Notes under the pieces: generated by a model
What the model saw: only the letters and a program-made list of their open reading frames with translations
The model's database searches: none
What the model was told of the DNA's origin: nothing
Source of the DNA: Candidatus Saccharimonadia bacterium
GTDB taxonomy: Bacteria; Patescibacteriota; Saccharimonadia; Saccharimonadales; Saccharimonadaceae
Reading direction: 5' to 3'
DNA: 8,081 nucleotides
Assembly (NCBI GenBank): GCA_023262335.1
Contig: JALRBE010000046.1
Coordinates: forward strand, 1-8,081
Position numbers and translations under genes: made by a program
Shown here: positions 4,647-8,081 of the stretch, piece by piece
How the letters are laid out: every line of letters starts with the position of its first letter
Position numbering within the stretch: position 1 is the stretch's first letter

Positions 4647-6464
4647 TCAATGCAACTGCGATTCGAACATCGTATGGTACGCTCCCTTTTTGGCGACCAG
4701 TTCCTCGTGCGTCCCTTGCTCGACCACCCGGCCGTCTTGCAGCATGTATATGACGTCCGCTTTCTCCACGGTCGTCAAGCGATGGCTGATCGTGACGACG
4801 GTTTTGGATTTGTCGGCGAACAGCCGTTTGAATATGCGCGATTCCGCGAGCGCGTCGATGGCGCTGGTCGGCTCGTCCAGAATGATAATGGGGCTGTCGC
4901 GGTAAAAATTACGGGCAAGCGCCAGTCGCTGGTTTTGCCCGCCCGACAAACTGACGCCTGGCGTTCCGTCGTCGTGCTCCATCCAGGGAATGATGTAGCT
5001 GTTGTCTTTTTTCGGCAGCTTGCTCAGCATTTTTTCGGCCTCGGCGCCTTTGACCGCTGCGTCGTAGCGTTTTTTGTCGAACGGCCGGCTGACATCGCCA
5101 AAATAAATGTTCTCTTTGGCAGACGTGAATATGTACCGCAGGTAATCTTGTTGCAACGAGCTGATATGCTTGTGCCACGAACCGATCTCTACGGTCCGAA
5201 GGTCAGTGCCATCAATCAGCACGGTGCCGCCGGTCGGATCGTACAGCCCCGTCAGCAATTTGATCAGCGTCGACTTGCCAGCGCCGTTTTCGCCGACGAT
5301 CGCGACGTTCTGACCCCGTTTGATCGTCAAATTCAGGTCTTTTAGAATGTCGCGCGTCGTATGCGGATACCTGAACGTGACCCGTGACAGCTCGATGGTC
5401 GACGGCACGTCGGTGATTGCCTTCGTACCGCCACTACGCAGCGGCAGTTCCATGAACTTCTGGTAGTCGTACAACTGCGCCATTTCTTCGTCGATTTGGC
5501 TCAGCTGCGACACGAACGACCCGGCACCGCCAATGGCGCGCGACACCACCTGCTGCACGTAAATGAACTGGCCGATAGGCTGCGCCTGCGCGATGATTTG
5601 CAGCGCCGTGTACAGCAGCGCCGTCAGTTCGGCCGCCGCCTCGACCACGTCGCCCGCCAGCCGCTTCCATACATATGATCGTTCGAACTCTATGCGCGCC
5701 TTTTCGTCCTTGTCGCGCAACTGCATGCGAATGTCGAGCAACCGGCGCACCATGCCGTACAGGCGCAGTTCGGCCATGCCGTCCGGCTTGAACATGTTCC
5801 ATTCGATCATGTCTTTGGCGCGGCGCGTTTCGACGTTCTCGTTCCAGTGCCGCGATCGTATTTTCGCCAGGCGGAACTGAATGAGTATGCCCGGTACGAC
5901 CGCTGCGATGACGATAAGCCCGAGCCACCAGCTCACCAGCGTCATGGCGACCAGGCCGCCGACCATCACGAAGAACTGCGTTAACACACCGGTCATCCTG
6001 TCGATGACGTAGCCGATGAACGTCGCGAACTGCTTTGCCCGGTCGAACAGGTCGACCGTTTCTTTGTCGTCGTAGCGCCAAAAATCCAAACTCAAAAAAT
6101 GTTCGTACATGCGGTCGGTCACGGCGGCGTCGATCTTGTAGCGCGTATACTCGCTCACGTACGATTCAAGGCTTTGCCAGGCCGTCATGCCGATTCCCAG
6201 CACCACGGTAACGATCACGAATTCGATGGCCCGTGCACCCGCCGCCTCGTCGCCGGCGTAAGCTTCGGCGAGCGCGGTCGTGGTTTGCGCCGCGAAGTAC
6301 GTGATGACAATCGGCAACAGCGCCACGAGCAGCGCCCCGACGATCTTGACTCCTACGGCAAGCGGCGACGCCAAAAACGCGACCTTGGCGACTTTCGCCA
6401 CGGCCCTGGCCAACTCTTTTTTCGAGAGCTTCTTAGCGTCATTCTTTTTTCCGTGTCGCGGCAT
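4647..6464 (-). CDS. ABC half-transporter, exporter type (membrane domain fused to ATPase)
   Basis: 605-residue half-transporter that should work as a dimer in the cytoplasmic membrane, exporting a lipid, peptide or drug-like substrate driven by ATP. A lysine-rich N-terminus precedes a membrane domain of about residues 30-325, with hydrophobic segments near 37-60, 80-97, 158-193 and 275-293. The ATPase domain follows: A-loop aromatic in FRYPHTTRDIL (364-374), Walker A GENGAGKS (391-398), Q-loop near LQQD (437-440), signature LSGGQ (506-510), Walker B IIILDE (526-531), D-loop SAID (534-537) and switch histidine H561 in TISHRL. All catalytic residues are present. There is no peptidase domain. 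It lies 38 bases downstream of nadD-like on the same strand but has its own TACAAT box seven bases before the ATG and no ribosome binding site. Substrate cannot be told from sequence. Confidence 0.93.
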   Translation of the reverse strand: MPRHGKKNDAKKLSKKELARAVAKVAKVAFLASPLAVGVKIVGALLVALLPIVITYFAAQTTTALAEAYAGDEAAGARAIEFVIVTVVLGIGMTAWQSLESYVSEYTRYKIDAAVTDRMYEHFLSLDFWRYDDKETVDLFDRAKQFATFIGYVIDRMTGVLTQFFVMVGGLVAMTLVSWWLGLIVIAAVVPGILIQFRLAKIRSRHWNENVETRRAKDMIEWNMFKPDGMAELRLYGMVRRLLDIRMQLRDKDEKARIEFERSYVWKRLAGDVVEAAAELTALLYTALQIIAQAQPIGQFIYVQQVVSRAIGGAGSFVSQLSQIDEEMAQLYDYQKFMELPLRSGGTKAITDVPSTIELSRVTFRYPHTTRDILKDLNLTIKRGQNVAIVGENGAGKSTLIKLLTGLYDPTGGTVLIDGTDLRTVEIGSWHKHISSLQQDYLRYIFTSAKENIYFGDVSRPFDKKRYDAAVKGAEAEKMLSKLPKKDNSYIIPWMEHDDGTPGVSLSGGQNQRLALARNFYRDSPIIILDEPTSAIDALAESRIFKRLFADKSKTVVTISHRLTTVEKADVIYMLQDGRVVEQGTHEELVAKKGAYHTMFESQLH

Positions 6465-6471
6465 CGTTCAT

Positions 6472-6499
6472 ATTGTACGCCCCAATGGCGCCAATCCAA
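6472..6499 (-). promoter_or_regulatory. ABC gene promoter (leaderless geometry)
   Basis: On the minus strand TTGGAT (6499-6494, 3 of 6), 16-base spacer, TACAAT (6477-6472, 5 of 6). Exactly seven bases separate the box from the ATG at 6464, which places the predicted transcription start on the start codon. Confidence 0.5.
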
Positions 6500-6502
6500 A
6501 GG

Positions 6503-7093
6503 CTACGCGTTCGCGAACAGCAGCGATTCGACAGAAGATGACACTAAGTCGTCCACCGGTTCGTCACGCTCCATACGTGCGCGCACGAGCGTGGAGCTGA
6601 TTTCCCGCGTGGCAACGGTGAGAATCACGGCGTTACTACCCAGGCGGCGTACCGGATACCCGGGTCGTTCCACTATGAGCATAGACAGCCCGCTAAGCAT
6701 CTCCTCGCCGCCATGCCACTCATGCATGGTATTGACCGAGTCCGAACCGAACACCCACGTGAACCGGCGGCCAGGGTACAGCGCAGCCATCTCGGCCACC
6801 GTGTCATACGTTTCCGTCTGATAGCCGCGATCGAGCTCGGTGGTTTCGATGTCGAGCTGTACCGAACGGGCTACCACGTCGCTCGCCAGCGCTTCGACGT
6901 ACGCCAGCCGGAGCTCGCGCGGCGTCTCGACCGTTTTGTCGGTCCGATTGCCACTTGGCATGATCCATACGTCGGCGCCACGCGGCTCAGCATAGTCTAT
7001 GCACGCCTGCAGAATGGCCTCGTGCGCGAGCGTAGGCGGTCGGAACATGCCGCCGTAAATGATGGTTTCGGTTGGTCGTTCGGTCGTATTCAT
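6503..7093 (-). CDS. nadD: Nicotinate-nucleotide adenylyltransferase-like nucleotidyltransferase
   Basis: 196 residues, the usual length of NadD, which joins nicotinate mononucleotide and ATP to nicotinate adenine dinucleotide in the cytoplasm. The N-terminal nucleotide-binding motif is GGMFRPPTLAH (residues 14-24). The family form is GGxFDPxHxGH, so the acidic residue, the first histidine and the glycine are replaced by R, T and A; the (H/T)xxH histidine H24 is kept. WIMPSGNRTDK (43-53) takes the place of the NadD vPaxxPPHK segment, FGSDS (115-119) matches the family's acidic loop, and EISSTLVR (164-171) is the C-terminal ISSTxxR signature. AAGGAG stands seven bases before the ATG. The divergent neighbour nadE supports a role in NAD synthesis. 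Another nucleotidyltransferase of the superfamily cannot be excluded because of the altered first motif. Confidence 0.8.
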   Translation of the reverse strand: MNTTERPTETIIYGGMFRPPTLAHEAILQACIDYAEPRGADVWIMPSGNRTDKTVETPRELRLAYVEALASDVVARSVQLDIETTELDRGYQTETYDTVAEMAALYPGRRFTWVFGSDSVNTMHEWHGGEEMLSGLSMLIVERPGYPVRRLGSNAVILTVATREISSTLVRARMERDEPVDDLVSSSVESLLFANA

Positions 7094-7108
7094 CGGTGTG
7101 CTCCTTAT

Positions 7109-7129
7109 TTAGTGTTGACTATACACTAA
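7109..7129. promoter_or_regulatory. Palindromic operator shared by nadD-like and nadE
   Basis: TTAGTGT (7109-7115) and ACACTAA (7123-7129) are perfect 7-base inverted arms around seven bases. The centre holds the presumed nadD-like -10 (TATAGT, minus strand 7123-7118) and the nadE -35 (TTGACT, 7115-7120), so one bound dimer would block both promoters. A further half-site AGTGTATA (7158-7165) lies next to the nadE ribosome binding site and is the exact inverse of TATACACT (7120-7127). Regulators of NAD genes such as NrtR use palindromic operators; which one acts here is unknown. Confidence 0.6.
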
Positions 7130-7143
7130 CTATGATCTATCCT
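7115..7143 (+). promoter_or_regulatory. nadE promoter
   Basis: TTGACT (7115-7120, 5 of 6), 17-base spacer, TATCCT (7138-7143, 4 of 6). The leader would be about 30 bases and includes AAAGGA (7165-7170) ten bases before the ATG. Confidence 0.5.
7118..7123 (-). promoter_or_regulatory. nadD-like -10 box
   Basis: TATAGT (5 of 6) on the minus strand inside the operator; a start near 7111 leaves an 18-base leader containing AAGGAG. No clear -35 is seen. Confidence 0.45.
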
Positions 7144-7180
7144 GAGTATAGCAAATAAGTGTATAAAGGACAATAACTCT

Positions 7181-8081
7181 ATGGAATTTCGCATCAACTC
7201 CCAGGAATACTACCCGAGCGACGACCACGTGCGCGTCGCGACCGCCATGCCAGAGGTAGCGCTTGGCGACGTCGAAACGAACGCCAACAGAATTCGAGAT
7301 CTTTACCTTAGCGCCGTCGAACAGAACGTCGCGCTCGTTACCTTCCCCGAGCTGTCGCTCACCGGCTATTCGCTGCAAGATTACCTGCGCCACCCGCAAC
7401 TGCTTGCCGATGCCCAAAAAGGCCTTGAGTACCTTGCCATCGAAACCGCCGAACGCAACGCTGCCATGATCGTCGGGCTGCCGCTCCGCGTTGGCAACGG
7501 CTTGTACAACTGTGCCGCCGTATGCGCCGACGGCGAAGTCAAAGGCGTAGTGCCAAAACAAAACCTACCCACGTACAACGAGTTTTACGAAAAGCGCTGG
7601 TTCCAGGCATGGGGAGACGAGCCTAACGTAAACGTTCGCATAGGCAATCAGGACGTACCGTTCGGGCGCGACCAGCTGTTCATGATCGCCGGCCAAAACG
7701 TCGGCGTGGAGATATGCGAAGACTTATGGGTAGCGCACCCGCCGAACATCCGGCTGGCCGAAAACGGCGCGACCATCATCGCCAACCCGAGCGCCTCGCC
7801 CGAAACCGTCGCCAAGACAGGCTACCGCTCGCAGCTGATCGGCAGCACGGCCGCCCGTTTGGACGTGGCATACGTGTACGCCAGCGCCGATTCCAGCGAA
7901 TCGACCGCCGAAATCGTGATGGGCGGCCATAACGTCATCAACGAAGCCGGCCGGGTGCTCGCCGAACAGTTGCCGCTCGACAGCCGACCGGAGCGGTTGG
8001 TCGTCGCCGACGTCGACATGCAGCATGTGCTCACCGACCGCCTGAAGGACACGAACTATCCGAACCGGACGGACATACTCG
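7181..8081 (+). CDS. nadE: Glutamine-dependent NAD+ synthetase, N-terminal glutaminase domain (runs off the right edge)
   Basis: Last step of NAD synthesis: amidation of nicotinate adenine dinucleotide with ammonia released from glutamine. The 300 residues seen are the nitrilase-fold glutaminase domain. Its catalytic triad is E57 (TFPELSLTGYS), K126 (PKQNLPTYNEFYEKRWF) and C179 (VGVEICEDLW), all present. NPSASP (202-207), the following RSQLIGSTAARLDVAYVYA stretch and GGHNVINEAG (248-257) are typical of the NadE subfamily among nitrilases. The end, LKDTNYPNRTDIL, is near the usual junction to the synthetase domain, which should follow outside the window with its SGGxDS ATP-binding motif. The ATG is chosen from AAAGGA ten bases upstream. 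It is divergent from nadD-like across a common operator. Having the glutaminase domain implies glutamine, not free ammonia, as nitrogen donor. Confidence 0.95.
   Translation, partial: MEFRINSQEYYPSDDHVRVATAMPEVALGDVETNANRIRDLYLSAVEQNVALVTFPELSLTGYSLQDYLRHPQLLADAQKGLEYLAIETAERNAAMIVGLPLRVGNGLYNCAAVCADGEVKGVVPKQNLPTYNEFYEKRWFQAWGDEPNVNVRIGNQDVPFGRDQLFMIAGQNVGVEICEDLWVAHPPNIRLAENGATIIANPSASPETVAKTGYRSQLIGSTAARLDVAYVYASADSSESTAEIVMGGHNVINEAGRVLAEQLPLDSRPERLVVADVDMQHVLTDRLKDTNYPNRTDIL

Noticed and set aside
6099..6821. Plus-strand frame antisense to the ABC gene and nadD-like
   Set aside because: It spans two well-identified genes on the other strand and has no recognisable domain.
1..8081. Mobile elements, CRISPR arrays, defence islands
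   Set aside because: No transposase, integrase, terminal repeats, direct-repeat arrays or defence-type domains were seen. The window consists mostly of housekeeping genes.

Overview
The window reads as chromosomal DNA of a small-genome bacterium, most likely from the Candidate Phyla Radiation (Patescibacteria) and perhaps Saccharibacteria. This is an inference from the style of the proteins (a short MurF, a membrane-anchored unknown protein next to it, very compact spacing). No marker gene here settles it. TGA is used as a stop (murF), so the genetic code looks standard. I see no mobile element, CRISPR array, phage gene or insertion sequence.

Region 1 (1-2620, minus strand) is a cluster murF -> anchored extracytoplasmic protein -> leuS. 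The first two genes overlap as TGATG. leuS follows after 19 bases and runs off the left edge of the window. Region 2 (2621-2835) is a 215-base gene-free stretch full of hairpins between the divergent murF and a tRNA-Ala(GGC) gene. It may encode a structured RNA. Region 3 (2836-4592, plus strand) holds tRNA-Ala, a 143-residue unknown protein, a 141-residue protein whose N-terminus is crowded with Cys/His/Met, and a small single-RRM RNA-binding protein. Hairpin terminators follow the tRNA, the 141-residue gene and the RRM gene.

Region 4 (4647-7093, minus strand) holds a nicotinate-nucleotide adenylyltransferase-like gene (nadD-like) followed by an ABC half-transporter of the exporter type. Region 5 (7181 to the right edge, plus strand) is the N-terminal glutaminase part of glutamine-dependent NAD synthetase (nadE). 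nadD-like and nadE are transcribed divergently across 87 bases that carry a perfect 7+7 palindrome overlapping both predicted promoters. The last two steps of NAD synthesis therefore appear to be controlled together.

Two signals cut across the genes. Several ATG codons (leuS, murF, the gene at 3057, the ABC gene) lie only 7-11 bases below a good -10 box and lack a usable ribosome binding site, which predicts leaderless mRNAs. Other genes have clear AAGGAG-like sites. The tRNA-Ala replaces the nearly universal G19:C56 elbow pair with A19:U56.
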